Shown piece after piece: positions 20,420 through 31,469 of a stretch of DNA of 63,400 bases. The stretch's first letter is position 1. Each line of letters starts with the position of its first letter. Source of the DNA: Altimarinus sp964500515 (GTDB lineage Bacteria > Patescibacteriota > Gracilibacteria > BD1-5 > UBA6164); the NCBI GenBank assembly GCA_964500515.1, contig CAZCNE010000006.1:1-63400 (forward strand), written 5' to 3'. The notes below the pieces were generated by a model. The model ran no database searches. It was not told the origin of the DNA and saw only the letters and a list, made by a program, of their open reading frames with translations. The position numbers and the translations under genes were made by a program.

Positions 20420-22993
20420 ATGATTTACAATAATTTTTCTAATTGATATAAAAAAGTTCTTATAAATGCAGAAAATAAGATAAAAGATTTGTGATTAAAA
20501 AACTTAACAATTGAAGATTTATTTTTAGAAATAATTTCTACATGACAAAACTGAATAAATGAAATATTTAATATTTATTGAATAAATGAAAAATTAACAA
20601 TAGAAATAATTAACAAAGGAATCTTTAATGAAAAACCAATAAATAGAAAATGAGTTTATGTTTGACTAGATTCAAAAATAAAAGATATAATTTTATGAAG
20701 TGTAAAAATAGCTGCAAGTTTTTCAAAAGACAAAGCAAGTATTGAAGATTTACTACTTTCATTATTGAAAAATGATTTATGGTTAGCGCAATTTTTAAAT
20801 TATATAGGTATTACTCCAAATGATTTTGAAAAAAATATTACTGATTTAAACAAAGCTTGATTTGTTGATTGATTATGAAATAAAAATCAAGCTCAAAATC
20901 AAAATTTAAATATTGAAGATTGAATGAATAAGTTGCTTTGAGCAATAACAGAAAATTTATTTATGTGACTTGAAGAAATTAGCTGACAAACTCCTTTTGA
21001 TAACAATAAATGACCTAAACAAGAAAAAAAAGATTCAGAAACTCCGGCTTTAGATTTTTTTTCTACAAATCTTACAAAAGAAGCAAGTGATTGAAAAATA
21101 GATAAAGTTATTTGAAGAAATGATGAAATAGAAAGATTAATTGCAATATTAAATAGAAAGACAAAAAACAATCCTGTTTTGGTTTGAGATCCTTGAGTTG
21201 GAAAAACCGCAATTGTTGAATGATTAGCGTCAAGAATTGCAAAATGAGATGTTCCCTTTCCTATGAGAGATAAAAAAATTTTGGCACTAGATTTGTCAAT
21301 GATGGTTGCCTGAACAAAATATAGATGAGAATTCGAATCAAGAATCAAACAAATTATAGATGAAGCATCTAAAATTGAAAATGAAGTTATACTTTTTATT
21401 GATGAAATTCATACAATTATTTGAGCCTGATCTGGAGAATGAACGCTTGATGCTTCAAATATATTGAAACCAGCTATGTGAAGAGGAAAAATTAGAGTTA
21501 TTTGAGCTACAACTCTTAACGAATATCAAAAATATATTGAAAAAGATTCAGCTTTAGAAAGAAGATTTCAAAAAATAAATGTTGAAGAACCAAATAAAGA
21601 AGTTGCTTTAGAAATCATAAATTGATTAAAAGATATTTTTGAAGAATATCATAATCTAAATATAACTCCAGAAGCTGTTGAAGAATCTGTAAATTTATCT
21701 ATGCGTTATATAACTGACAGATATTTGCCAGACAAAGCTATAGATTTGATTGATGAAGCTTGTAGTTTAAAAAGTATGAAATACAATATAGATGAAGATG
21801 AAATAAAAAAAATAAAAGAAAAAATTGAAGATTTACAAAAAAAGATTGAACAAGCAGTAATAAGTAATCAATATAAAAAAGCTGTAAGTTTAAAACAAGA
21901 ACAAAAAGTTTTGGAAGAAAAAATATTAAAATTAAAACAAAAATTTATAATTCCAAAAGAAAAAAGATTAAAAGTTGAAGCATCAGATATACAAAAAGTA
22001 TTGAGTATTGCAACTTGAATTCCTAGTGAAAATTTAAGTTCAAAAGATTTAGAGAGATTAAAAAAATTACCTAAACTTTTACAATCAAAAATTGTTTGAC
22101 AAGAAGAGGCATTAGAATCTGTTATAAAATCAATTATGAGAAGCAAAGCATGAATCTGAAATCCAGCCCGTCCTCTTTGAAGTTTTTTATTTTTATGACC
22201 AACTTGAGTTGGTAAAACTGAATTAGTAAAAACTTTGGCAAGAGATTTTTATTGAGATGAATCAAGTCTTATAAAAATAGATATGAGTGAATACAGTGAC
22301 AAAACTAGTACAAACAAATTAATTTGAGCTTCAGCCTGATATATTTGATATGAAGAATGATGATTATTAACAGAAAAAGTAAGAAAAAAACCTTATAGTA
22401 TAGTTTTGTTTGATGAAATAGAAAAATGAGATCTTGAAGTATATAATTTACTTTTACAAATTCTTGAAGACTGAGCTTTAACTGACAATAAATGAAGGAA
22501 AATAAACTTCAAAAATACTATAATCGTAATGACAAGCAACATCTGACAAGAAGAATTTAAAGAAAAAGCAAATCTTATATGATTTGATATAAGTGATAAT
22601 GAAGAAAAAAAAGTTATGGAAGATTTTTCTCAAACTAAAGAAAAAATTATTTGAAATCTTTGAGAATATTTTCCAAATGAATTTATAAATAGAATTGATA
22701 AAATAGTGGTTTTTAATCCTCTTGATAAAAAAGAAATTAAAAAAATTGTTAAATTGCAACTTGATGAATTACAAGAAAGACTTAAAGAAAAAAATATTAT
22801 TTTGACTTATGATCAAAAAGTTTTGAATGCTATAACAAAAGAAGTATATAATCCAAATTTTTGAGCAAGAGAAGTAAGAAGATTTATTATAAATAATATA
22901 GAAGATAAAATTGCTGAAAACATAATTAACAATGTAAAAAGTGAAAATAATTTTGAGATAAAAATTGAAAAATGAGAATTGGTGATTATTTAA
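20420..22993 (+). CDS. clpC: ATP-dependent Clp protease ATP-binding subunit ClpC
   Basis: A two-AAA+ unfoldase of 857 residues that feeds substrates to ClpP (encoded at 28941-29549). An N-terminal repeat domain (to about 175) precedes the first AAA domain with KVIGRNDEIERL, Walker A VGDPGVGKTAI and IDEIHTIIGAGSGEGTLDA. A short middle region (about residues 455-510, KAVSLKQEQKVLEEKI) resembles the UVR-type linker of ClpC rather than the long ClpB coil. The second AAA has FLFLGPTGVGKTELVKTLA, IDMSEYSDK and the sensor region FPNEFINRID. I do not see an obvious ClpP-contact loop of the [LIV]GF type except LIGFD near residue 715, which fits. Confidence 0.93.
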
Positions 22994-23074
22994 TTTTAAT
23001 ATAAAAATATAAAAAATTATTGATTTTTAAAAAATTATATTTATTATACATTTAATATTTTTTAAAATATATTT

Positions 23075-23749
23075 ATGTTAAAGCCTAATAATAATAAAGA
23101 ATTATACAATAAATCAAATTTAGAAAAAATTGTAAAACTTGAATGAATAACAAAAAAATGAATAAGTATTATCAATGAATATCAAAAAGAAAATCAAACA
23201 AACTCACTAAACATAAATTGAAATACTTGTAAAATGAACTTAATGACATTTTTAAAAATATTTTGAAATGCATTTTTAAACTCGAGAGCTTATTTCAAAA
23301 TTTTTTTTGAAAACATATCAATTTCTGATAGTGAAAAAATAACAAATGACGATATGAAAATCAAGATTTCTAAGATTTTAAGTGAATGAAATTTTGGAAA
23401 AAAATTTTTAACTCCAAATTATGATTCAAATTATGAAGAAATTGATATGACAAAAAGAGTATTGATAAAAACTACCGGTTTATGATCTAAAGTAATAGAA
23501 TCATACATTAAAAGAAATGCTGGCAAAAATAGTATAGCTTGAAAAATCAACAAAAATTGAAATAATATTTATGAAATGATGTTTTTAGAATTAACAAAAA
23601 TATTTGGAAATTGATTTAGAGCAAGTGAATCAAACTATAAAATATTTTTTGAAGAATTTTGATTTGTTGATGATTTCCCAAATATTAAAACTTCAGAAAA
23701 AATAAAAATGTGAAATTCTTGAAGAAAATATATTATTCCTGAAAACTAA
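23075..23749 (+). CDS. Unknown protein with an internal duplication
   Basis: A 224-residue basic soluble protein I do not recognise. Two segments look alike: FLKIFGNAFLNSRAYFKIFF (about residues 62-81) and LTKIFGNGFRASESNYKIFF (about residues 172-191), each followed by an acidic stretch. The repeat IFGN-x-F...YFKIFFE suggests two copies of a small domain of about 110 residues. No signal peptide. It stands between clpC and a block of exported proteins, with 81 nt before and 67 nt after it. Confidence 0.65.
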
Positions 23750-23816
23750 AATTAAATATTTTTCTTGATAAAATTTAATAAAAGTATATTATGTAAATGT
23801 TTTTTTATTATGAAAA

Positions 23817-25712
23817 ATGTTTAGAAAAAAATTAATATTTTTTATTATCGTTTTTTTATTTTATTTTTCACTTTTACAAGAAGTAAAAGCTTTTATTGAT
23901 GAGGATATTTGACTTAATTTGTATAAAGATATAGAATCATGAATTGACGAGTTGGAAAATAAAGAATATTTAAATATATTAACTGACTGATGAAAAACTA
24001 CAATTTCAGAAAGACTTAATAATTTAGCTTGAATTGATTGTATTTGATGAAATATTTCTATTGAAGATTTTCAAAAAAATGTAAATTGAAACATTGAAGT
24101 TTTATGAAAATATATTAAGGATATTTGTAAAACAAGTGATTGAAAAATTGAAATAAATTTATTAAACACTTATACTGCCTTTTCAATAAATCTTCATAAA
24201 AAAGCAAAAACTGAAGCAGAACAAAAACTAAACAATGTTTATAAAATTTCAAGAATTTGACTTTATAGTGATTGAAGCGACAGTAATTCTCCTTTTGATT
24301 TAATAATTGATTTAGAAAATATTAATAAAATTATCTTTGAAATTTCAGAAATTGAAAAATATACTTGAACAGATAATGTTAGTTTAAGTAAGTATTTTTG
24401 ATCATCAAATAAATCTCCAACTTATAAAGAAGTTAATTTAGAAGCATATTCTTGAAACAAGCATTGAAATTCCTTGTATTCTCCATCTTGATGAACAAAT
24501 TCTTTGAAAGAAACTACCACAAAAACAAATACTTGAAATTTATGAAATTCTACTACAAAAATTGAAACTTGAAGTATAAGTGTTACAAAAACTTGAATTA
24601 TAGATAATGATAATGTTTTAAATGAAAAGGTTTATTCTGATTTATGATATACTTGTCTTGAATCTACAAATTATAATTTAAGTTGACTAGATAATCGTTA
24701 TTTAAATCAAATCATAAGTAATATTGAAAAAAAAGATATAAATAATTATGAAGATGAACTTAATGAATTAGATTCAAATTCTAAAACAACTTCAAATACT
24801 TGATCTAAAAATGAAATTGTTACATGATCTACAAACAATACTTGAAAATTAGCTAATATTCAAAATTTAAAGGATATAGATATTTCTCCTGAAAAAACTT
24901 GATGATCTTCAAATTCTACTAAGCTTCAATGATGAAATTATATTGATAGTAGTAATAATACAGCTCAAGCGTCTACTAATTCATTAAAAAACGATTTAAA
25001 CATCAAAAAAATATTTTCAGCTGATATAAATTCAGGATGAGGAAAATGTTTAGATTTTTTTTGTATATTAATTGAATTTAGTACATATACTCATAATTTA
25101 TTTTGATGATGAAAATCCAAACTTGAAACTATAGAGTCTATTGTAAATAATTCAAACAACCATTTTAAAAATTTTGCATATACTTCTATGAATCAAAATC
25201 AAATGACACTTGCTCATTGGCAAAGGTATTTTAAAAACATAAAACTTAAAGATCTTTTAAGTTTCAATATTATAGTTTATTCAAGACAAATTCCGCTAGT
25301 CAATACCGACAAAAATAAACAAAAAGAAGAAAAAATAAGACAAAGATCACCTTATTCTTTTAATGGTTTAGCTGAACAATATTATAGTAGATATGGATTA
25401 GAATTTAATAAAGCCAATAGTTTAGAAAATTTAACTAGAGTAGAAGGTCAATTAAAAACTATAACTGACTCAGCAAATACAGAAATTTTGGAAGCAAATA
25501 AAAAATATGATCAATTTTTAATGAACTTATTGCAAATTAAAGATGAAAATAGGATGATTACAGATATATTATTTTCCAAACAAAAAAATGATAATATAGA
25601 ATTTTTATACTGAATATTTTCTGAACTATCTAGCTTTACAAACACATTTGAAATATATGCAAAATGACTAAGTGAAGTTGTCCAAAAAATGTCTGAAAAA
25701 CCTGTTTGGTAA
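23817..25712 (+). CDS. Large secreted protein of unknown function
   Basis: A 631-residue protein with an N-terminal signal peptide (residues 1-22; hydrophobic core LIFFIIVFLFYFSLL). A helical N-terminal domain has widely spaced cysteines; residues about 195-400 are a low-complexity Ser/Thr/Asn/Gly/Lys linker (many glycines from TGA); a C-terminal helical domain (about 420-631) has SAD-type sequence, CLDFFCI and a long coiled-coil region. The layout resembles a surface adhesin or secreted structural protein, but I recognise no family. It precedes a second exported protein by 11 nt. Confidence 0.75.
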
Positions 25713-25723
25713 TTTTTATAATT

Positions 25724-27001
25724 ATGATGAAAAAAATATTTTTAATTTTCTTTTTAGTAATATTTTTTTGCAATACAACAAATGCAGAAGAATGTTCAAG
25801 CTGTCCTATAAAGGATGCTCCTTCAGATTTATTGCAAAAATATTTTGAAAATCAAAGAAGCATAATAAATAGAATTTCTAAACATGCAAAATGAAAAAAA
25901 GAAAGATATACTGTAGATAACATAAAAAGAATATTTCTTAGATATGTAAATCCAGATTTAGATTTTTTAAATTATGTAAATAGTTTAAATTTTTTGGCTT
26001 ATGAAATTATATCAAATGTTTCTCCAGAAGTAACAAGAGATAAAAAATTAATTGAAAAAGAACTTGCAAATTTACAAAATTATTTTGAAAAAAATATAAA
26101 AAATTGATCTCTTTCATATTTTGTAAGTTCAGATGATTTGTGTTCTTGAATCCCAAATTGTAGTTTATCATGAACAGTGCTCGATGTATTATCTAAATTA
26201 ACAACAAATAATACAAGAATTTTATCATTGTATGAAAATTCAATTTTATGAATAAACACAGTTAAAGAAGATTTTATTATTGTTGAAGATAATTTTTATC
26301 AAGAATTTACAAAAATATATAATAAAAATACTTCTATTGATTGTTCAATGTGTGAATGATGATTTTACACAAAAGCTTGAAAAAGAATTGCAAAAGTTGC
26401 TAATAATCTAAGTTGAATTGGTAACGCTATAAAATACTGGGAAGATGCTTGGAATTTATTAACATGAAATGTAGATAAAAATACATTAAATCAGTTAGAA
26501 AAAGATTTATTAAGCAAAGAATTAGCAAGACAATGATATACAAAAAGCCAAGCTGAAATAATTATTTCAAATTTAGAAAAATATCAAAAAACTTGATGAT
26601 GATTAGTTAAAAATAATTTTATATTAAATTCTATAAATTCTTCAATAAGTTTTTTAACAGATTCTGTTTGGGAGCGTTATAAAAATGTTATTGTTTGAAT
26701 TTGAGACAAAACTATTCCAAAAATTGATAAATCTGACTATGTAAATATATATAATATTTCAAAAGAATTCACAAACAAAGATAAAACTTGAATTATATAT
26801 GAAAAAATGAAAAAACAATATATTGAACTATATAAAGATGCTTGAAATCAAACAGTAATTGATGAAAAAACTATAAACAAATTAATTTTGATTCAAACTA
26901 GTTTATCAAAAATAATTGAAAACTTAAACAATACAGTAAAAAAATCTCAAGATGTATGTAAAAAACAATGTCAATGAGTTTGAAACTGTGAAAATTACTA
27001 A
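25724..27001 (+). CDS. Secreted cysteine-containing protein of unknown function
   Basis: A 425-residue protein with a signal peptide (MMKKIFLIFFLVIFFCNTTN-A, cleavage near residue 21) and a mature N-terminus starting EECSSCPIKDAPSDLLQKYF. Cysteine pairs occur in CSSC, CSGIPNC, CSMC and CKKQCQGVGNC near the C-terminus, so several disulfides are likely. The rest is helical. It lies between a large secreted protein and map. No family recognised. The start may be either of two adjacent ATGs (25724 or 25727). Confidence 0.75.
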
Positions 27002-27011
27002 TGAAAATATT

Positions 27012-27758
27012 ATGATATTAAACAAAAAAGAAATTGAACAAGTTAAAAAAAATGCAAAAATTCATAAAAAAATTTTTGATGAAATTAAAAAAAATATAAA
27101 AATTTGAATTAATGCTTTTCAAATTGATAAATTAGTATGAGATTTATGCAAAAAATATGATGTAATTCCATGATTTAAATGAGTTTATGAATTTCCTGCA
27201 AATATTTGTATAAGTATAAATGATGTTGTTGTACATTGAATTCCTAAAAAAAATATGGTTTTTAAAAATTGAGATTTAGTTAAATTCGATTTTTGAGTTA
27301 AAGATAAAAATATTTGAATAAATACTGACGCTGCCTTTAGTGTAATTATTTGAAATTGACCACATGATAAGGAGCTTGAAAGATTTTTAGAAGTAAATAA
27401 AGAAGCTCTTTATATTTGAATAAATGAGTGCCGAATTTGAAAAAAAACTTGAGATATATGAGCAGCTATTCAAAATCATGTCGAAAAAGCCTGATTTTAT
27501 ATAGTTAGAGATTTAACATGACACTGACTTTGATATAACTTACATGAAAAACCATATATTTATAATTACTGAACTCCTTGAAAATGAGAAAAATTAAAAG
27601 AAAATATGCTACTTGCTGTTGAGCCAATTATTTGATTTTCAAGCTGAGAAATATATGATAAATGATGATTTGAATTTTATATTAAAGATTGAAGTTACTG
27701 AAGTCAATTTGAACATACAGTTCTTGTAACCAAAAATTGACCTGAAATAATTATATAA
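27012..27758 (+). CDS. map: Type I methionine aminopeptidase
   Basis: Removes the initiator methionine from nascent proteins. The 248-residue protein carries all five metal ligands of the family: Asp in VKFDFGVKD, Asp in NTDAAFSV, His in TGHGLGYNLHE, Glu in LLAVEPIIG and Glu in QFEHTVLV. VYEFPANICISINDVVVHG is the typical substrate-side strand. The Arg in ECRIGKKTGDI is a CGA codon at the position where relatives have Lys/Arg (V-K/R-P-G). It starts 10 nt after the preceding stop and is followed by rsmG after 4 nt. Confidence 0.95.
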
Positions 27759-27762
27759 AAAT

Positions 27763-28452
27763 ATGTTTAAAAAATTATTACAAAACTACAATATAGAATT
27801 AAAGCAAGCTCAAATAGAAAAATTTGAGTTTTTTCTAAAAATTTTTAAAGAAAAAAATTCTAAAATTAATCTATCAAGCATAAAAGATGAAAATGAAATT
27901 TTAGAAAAACATTTTATAGATAGTTTAATCTTAACAAATTTTATAAATTTAGAATGAAACGTAGCAGATTTATGAACTGGATGATGATTTCCTTGAATTC
28001 CATTAGCTATTTTTTATCCTAATTCAAAATTTTTTTTAATTGATTCAGTATGAAAAAAAATAAAAATAGTCGAAGAATTTTCTAAAAGTTTAGATTTAAA
28101 AAATATAGAAGCTATTAATTCTCGATTTGAAATAATGTGAGGTGATAAAAAATATAGAGAAAGTTTTGATTTTATCGTATCAAGAGCAACAGCATACTTG
28201 CCTACTCTTCTTGAATTCGCTGTTCCCTTACTAAAAATTAATTCTATTTTTATTGCTTATAAGCTTGATAATATAGATGAAATAAATGAGAGCAAAATTG
28301 CTTTAAAAAAATTAAATTCAAAAATTATTGACATAAAAAAATACTCTTTGAGTTGACAAAAAAGAGTACTTATTTTTATAAAAAAATTAAAACAAACAAA
28401 CAAAATTTATCCTAGACAAAATTGAATACCAACTAAAAAACCTATTTTATAA
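27763..28452 (+). CDS. rsmG: 16S rRNA (guanine-527-N7)-methyltransferase
   Basis: RsmG methylates G527 in the 16S rRNA decoding region. The 229-residue reading has FKEKNSKINLSSI, HFIDSLIL, the SAM-binding VADLGTGGGFPGIPLAIFYP, IEAINSRFE and FDFIVSRATAYLPTLLEF, all matching the family. The Arg in NSRFE is a CGA codon at a position that is arginine in E. coli and Bacillus RsmG (the RAE/RVE position). About 20 extra basic residues end the protein. It is the last gene of the run and convergent with the DUF4825 lipoprotein, whose stop lies 1 nt away. Confidence 0.94.
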
Positions 28453-28453
28453 A

Positions 28454-28939
28454 TTATTTTTGAACAATATCAATTAATTTTTGCAAATCTTCCTTAGTTT
28501 TAGCAAAATCCTTAACATTTTTTCAAATAATTTTATTTACATCATCTAAACTATATTTTTTAAATTCATCTTTTTCATTTAATTTGTATTCCCATTCCAC
28601 ATAAGATAAGTTTTCAATCAAACTTAAAAGAAGTATTGAATTATTTTTAATAGATTTTTCAAATTCTTCTAAATTAAATTCTGTCAAAAATTCACTGTAA
28701 TAAATATTTAGTCAATATGGTTCTGCTTTAGTTTGAAGTTCAATTGTGTATGTTCAAAAATAACTTAATCAAAGTTCATTTAATAATTTTGAGACTTGTG
28801 AATTATCTCAAATATAAGGATTTTTTTCTTGAAATAGTTTTTCTGTGTAAGTTTTTTCATTTCATCAATTATTTGAAAAACATCAAAGCAAAATAAATGA
28901 AAGTAAAACTATAATTATATAATTTAAAAATTTTTTCAT
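28454..28939 (-). CDS. DUF4825-domain lipoprotein
   Basis: A 161-residue lipoprotein: signal sequence LNYIIIVLLSFILLGCFSNN with lipobox LLGC (Cys18), the glycine being TGA. The mature part begins with the DUF4825 pattern: NPYIGDNSQVSKLLNELG and then IELQTKAEPYGLNIYYSEF. The domain is of unknown function and typical of lipoproteins in Firmicutes. Its start is 1 nt from the clpP stop, so the two are co-transcribed. Confidence 0.85.
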
Positions 28940-28940
28940 A

Positions 28941-29549
28941 TTATTTATTGTTTATTATTTTATCTATTAATCAATAAGCAAGAGCTTCTTCAGCACTCAT
29001 AAAATTATCTCTATCGCAGTCTTTTTCAACTTGTTCCACAGTTTTTCATGTATGTTTTGATAAAATTTTATATAAAATTCATCATGTTTTTATAATATGC
29101 TCAGCAGCAATTTTTATATCAACAGCTTGTCATTCTGCTCATCAAAGTGGTTGATGAATCATAATTTCACTATGCGGTAAAGCAAATCTTTTACCTTTTT
29201 CTCATCATGTTAAAATAATTGATCACATTGAAGCAGATAATCATACAGAGACTGTATGAATTGGACATTTTACATATTGCATAGTGTCATAAATTGCTAA
29301 ACCTGCTGTTACATGTCATCAAGGAGAATTTACATACATAGTTATTGGAGCTTTTGGATCTTGTTTTTCTAAGAAAAGTAATTGTGCAATAATTGTATTT
29401 GCTACAGAACTATCAATTGCTTCTCATAAAAACACAACTCTATCTTCCAAAAGTCTAGAATAAATATCATAAACTCTTTCCCCTGTTGGAGTTTTATCAA
29501 TAACTGTTGGTATAAGCATATCTTTGATTGGAATTATCTTTTTAGACAT
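28941..29549 (-). CDS. clpP: ATP-dependent Clp protease proteolytic subunit
   Basis: ClpP is the serine peptidase barrel that works with ClpC (20420-22993). The 202-residue protein has LEDRVVFLGEAIDSSVANTI, MYVNSPGGHVTAGLAIYDTM, the catalytic Ser in VYGLSASMGSIIL, His in MIHQPLGG and Asp in the DCDRDNFMSAEEA region. Length is standard. It is transcribed leftward with the DUF4825 lipoprotein and lies downstream of rlmN. Confidence 0.96.
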
Positions 29550-29655
29550 TTTCAAAAATTAAAAATTAAATTACTTTTCTGTTATTTTATCATATCTTTA
29601 AATATTTTCAAATTAAATAAATATTATTAAATTGACAAAATATCAGTTTATAAAA

Positions 29656-30693
29656 TTATACTTTCTTTTTACTAGCCAATTGTCAACATGCAGCATCAAT
29701 ATCATCTCACATTGTAGCTCTTATAGTTGATGGAATTCAATAATTTTCCAATACTTTTTGGAATTTTTCAATTATAATTCTTGAACTTGGTTTATATATT
29801 CATCAAATTCAATCTCATGAATTATATGGAATAAAATTCACATGGGCTAATTTTCATTTTAAAAGTTCTCATAATTCTTTTGCAAATTCAAGTTTATCAT
29901 TAACTCAAGAAATCATTATATATTCATAAAAAATTCTTTTATTTGTTTTTTCCACATATTCATCAAGAGATTTCATTAAATTATTTAAATTATTTTTTTT
30001 ATTTATTGGCATCAGTTTATCTCTTAATTTGTCATTTGAAGCATGTAAACTTATTGCTAAACTAGTTTGTGGAAAATCTTGAGTAAATTTTTTAATTCAC
30101 TCAATTATTCAGCAAGTTGAAATAGTAACTCTTCTATTTGATAAGTTTAATTTTTTTTGTTCACAAATAATTTGAATTGATTTTTTTACATTTTCATAAT
30201 TTAAAAATGGTTCTCACATTCACATATAAACTACATTTCTAAGAACTTTTTGTTCATTGTACAATAAACTTGCAACAAAATAAACTTGTTCAATTATTTC
30301 ATAAAATTCTAGATTTCTTTTCAATCAAAGTCTTCAAGTCGAACAAAAACTACATCACATAGGACAACCAGCTTGACTAGAAACACATAAAGTATTTCTT
30401 CAAGTAAGATGTCTCATAATTACACTTTCTATAAAAAGTCAATCTTTGGTTTTGAAAAGTAATTTTGTGGTTTGTCAATTTTTAGAATCAATTTTATTTT
30501 CTAGTTTCAATGAATAATAAAAAAAATTGTTTTCTAATTTTTCCCTTAAATCTTTTGGAATTGTTTGAATATCCTCAAATTTATCAATAAAATTTTTATA
30601 AATTGCATTTTCAATTTGAGCATATCTAAAAATAGGAATTTTGTTTTCTTTCAAAAAATCTTTGAGTTTTTCTTCATTATGAATTGAATACAT
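29656..30693 (-). CDS. rlmN: Dual-specificity 23S rRNA A2503/tRNA A37 methyltransferase RlmN
   Basis: A radical-SAM enzyme that makes 2-methyladenosine in 23S rRNA and some tRNAs. In 345 residues it shows AGCPMGCSFCSTG (the CxxxCxxC Fe-S motif), VVYMGMGEPFLNYENVKKSI, ISTCGIIEGIKKF, LAISLHASNDKLRDKLMPIN, and a C-terminal SDIDAACGQL-like site reading GDDIDAACGQLA with the methyl-carrying cysteine. I chose the ATG at 30693; an in-frame TTG 12 nt upstream lies within a tandem repeat and is less likely. Confidence 0.94.
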
Positions 30694-30700
30694 AAAAATT

Positions 30701-30740
30701 AACAAATTAACAAATTAACAAATTAACAAATTAACAAATT
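30701..30740. repeat. Five tandem copies of an 8-bp repeat
   Basis: AACAAATT is repeated exactly five times, between the divergent rlmN and minor-pilin starts. The unit is not a multiple of 3, it begins 7 nt upstream of the rlmN ATG, and copy number could alter the spacing of promoter elements. Confidence 0.9.
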
Positions 30741-30860
30741 AATTATAATTTATGTAATTTTTCTGTCAAATAATTTTAATTTTTATTTCTTTAATTATAA
30801 AAAGATTTTGAAAAAACAAACTTTAATATAAAATTATAAAAATTATTTAAAAAAAAAATT

Positions 30861-31466
30861 ATGAAATTAAAAAGAAAAAATGCTTTAACAATTATAGAAG
30901 TAATGGTTTCTTTACTGATAATTATTTTTTGACTTATCTGAATATATAGCATTTACTGAAGATCTCAAAAAGTAGCATTATCAATAGAAAACAGAGTTAA
31001 AGCCATTTCTATGGCAAGAGAAGCAATAGAAGTTGTTCATAATATAAGAGACACAAATTGGTTGATATATCAAGCTGATTTGGATAATTGTTGGAATACA
31101 AATTATTATAATGGTTTATGTTTATGAAATCAATGAGAAAATTATAAAATTACTTCGTGATCATATATTGTTTATACAGACTCAGACACAAATCAATGGA
31201 AGCTTGACAAAAAATCAGGAGAAGAAAATAGAAACTTTTCTAATGAAAACTATAGACAAGATTATAAAATAAATATTGACCAAAATTGATTTTTTACCCA
31301 AACTTGATGAATAGAGTTTTTACCTATTTTTACAAGAGAAATAAAGATAACTTATCCTGATTCAAATAGAATGAAAATTAATGTAAAAGTAAGTTGGAAT
31401 GATAATACAAAAATCTGATTTTCAAACATATCACTTGATTCAGAAATAACAAATTGGAAAGAATAA
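30861..31466 (+). CDS. Type IV pilin-like (minor pilin/pseudopilin) protein
   Basis: A 201-residue protein with a class III signal: basic MKLKRKNA then LTIIEVMVSLLIIIFGLIG. Cleavage after Ala8 puts Glu at mature position 5, as in pilins and pseudopilins. A MAREAIEVVHNIRDTNW segment just after the helix is common in minor pilins of the PilV/PulI type. The C-terminal part is beta-rich. It would be a minor subunit of the pilus served by PilT and PilA. It is a single gene; its stop faces the 1,392-residue protein across 3 nt. Confidence 0.85.
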
Positions 31467-31469
31467 AAA

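Noticed and set aside
11189..28140. CGA as tryptophan (table 37)
   Set aside because: CGA codons align with conserved Arg or Lys/Arg positions in RsmG and TrhP.
30694..30705. TTG start of rlmN 12 nt upstream of the ATG
   Set aside because: It adds four residues encoded within and next to the tandem repeat; the ATG at 30693 is the simpler start.
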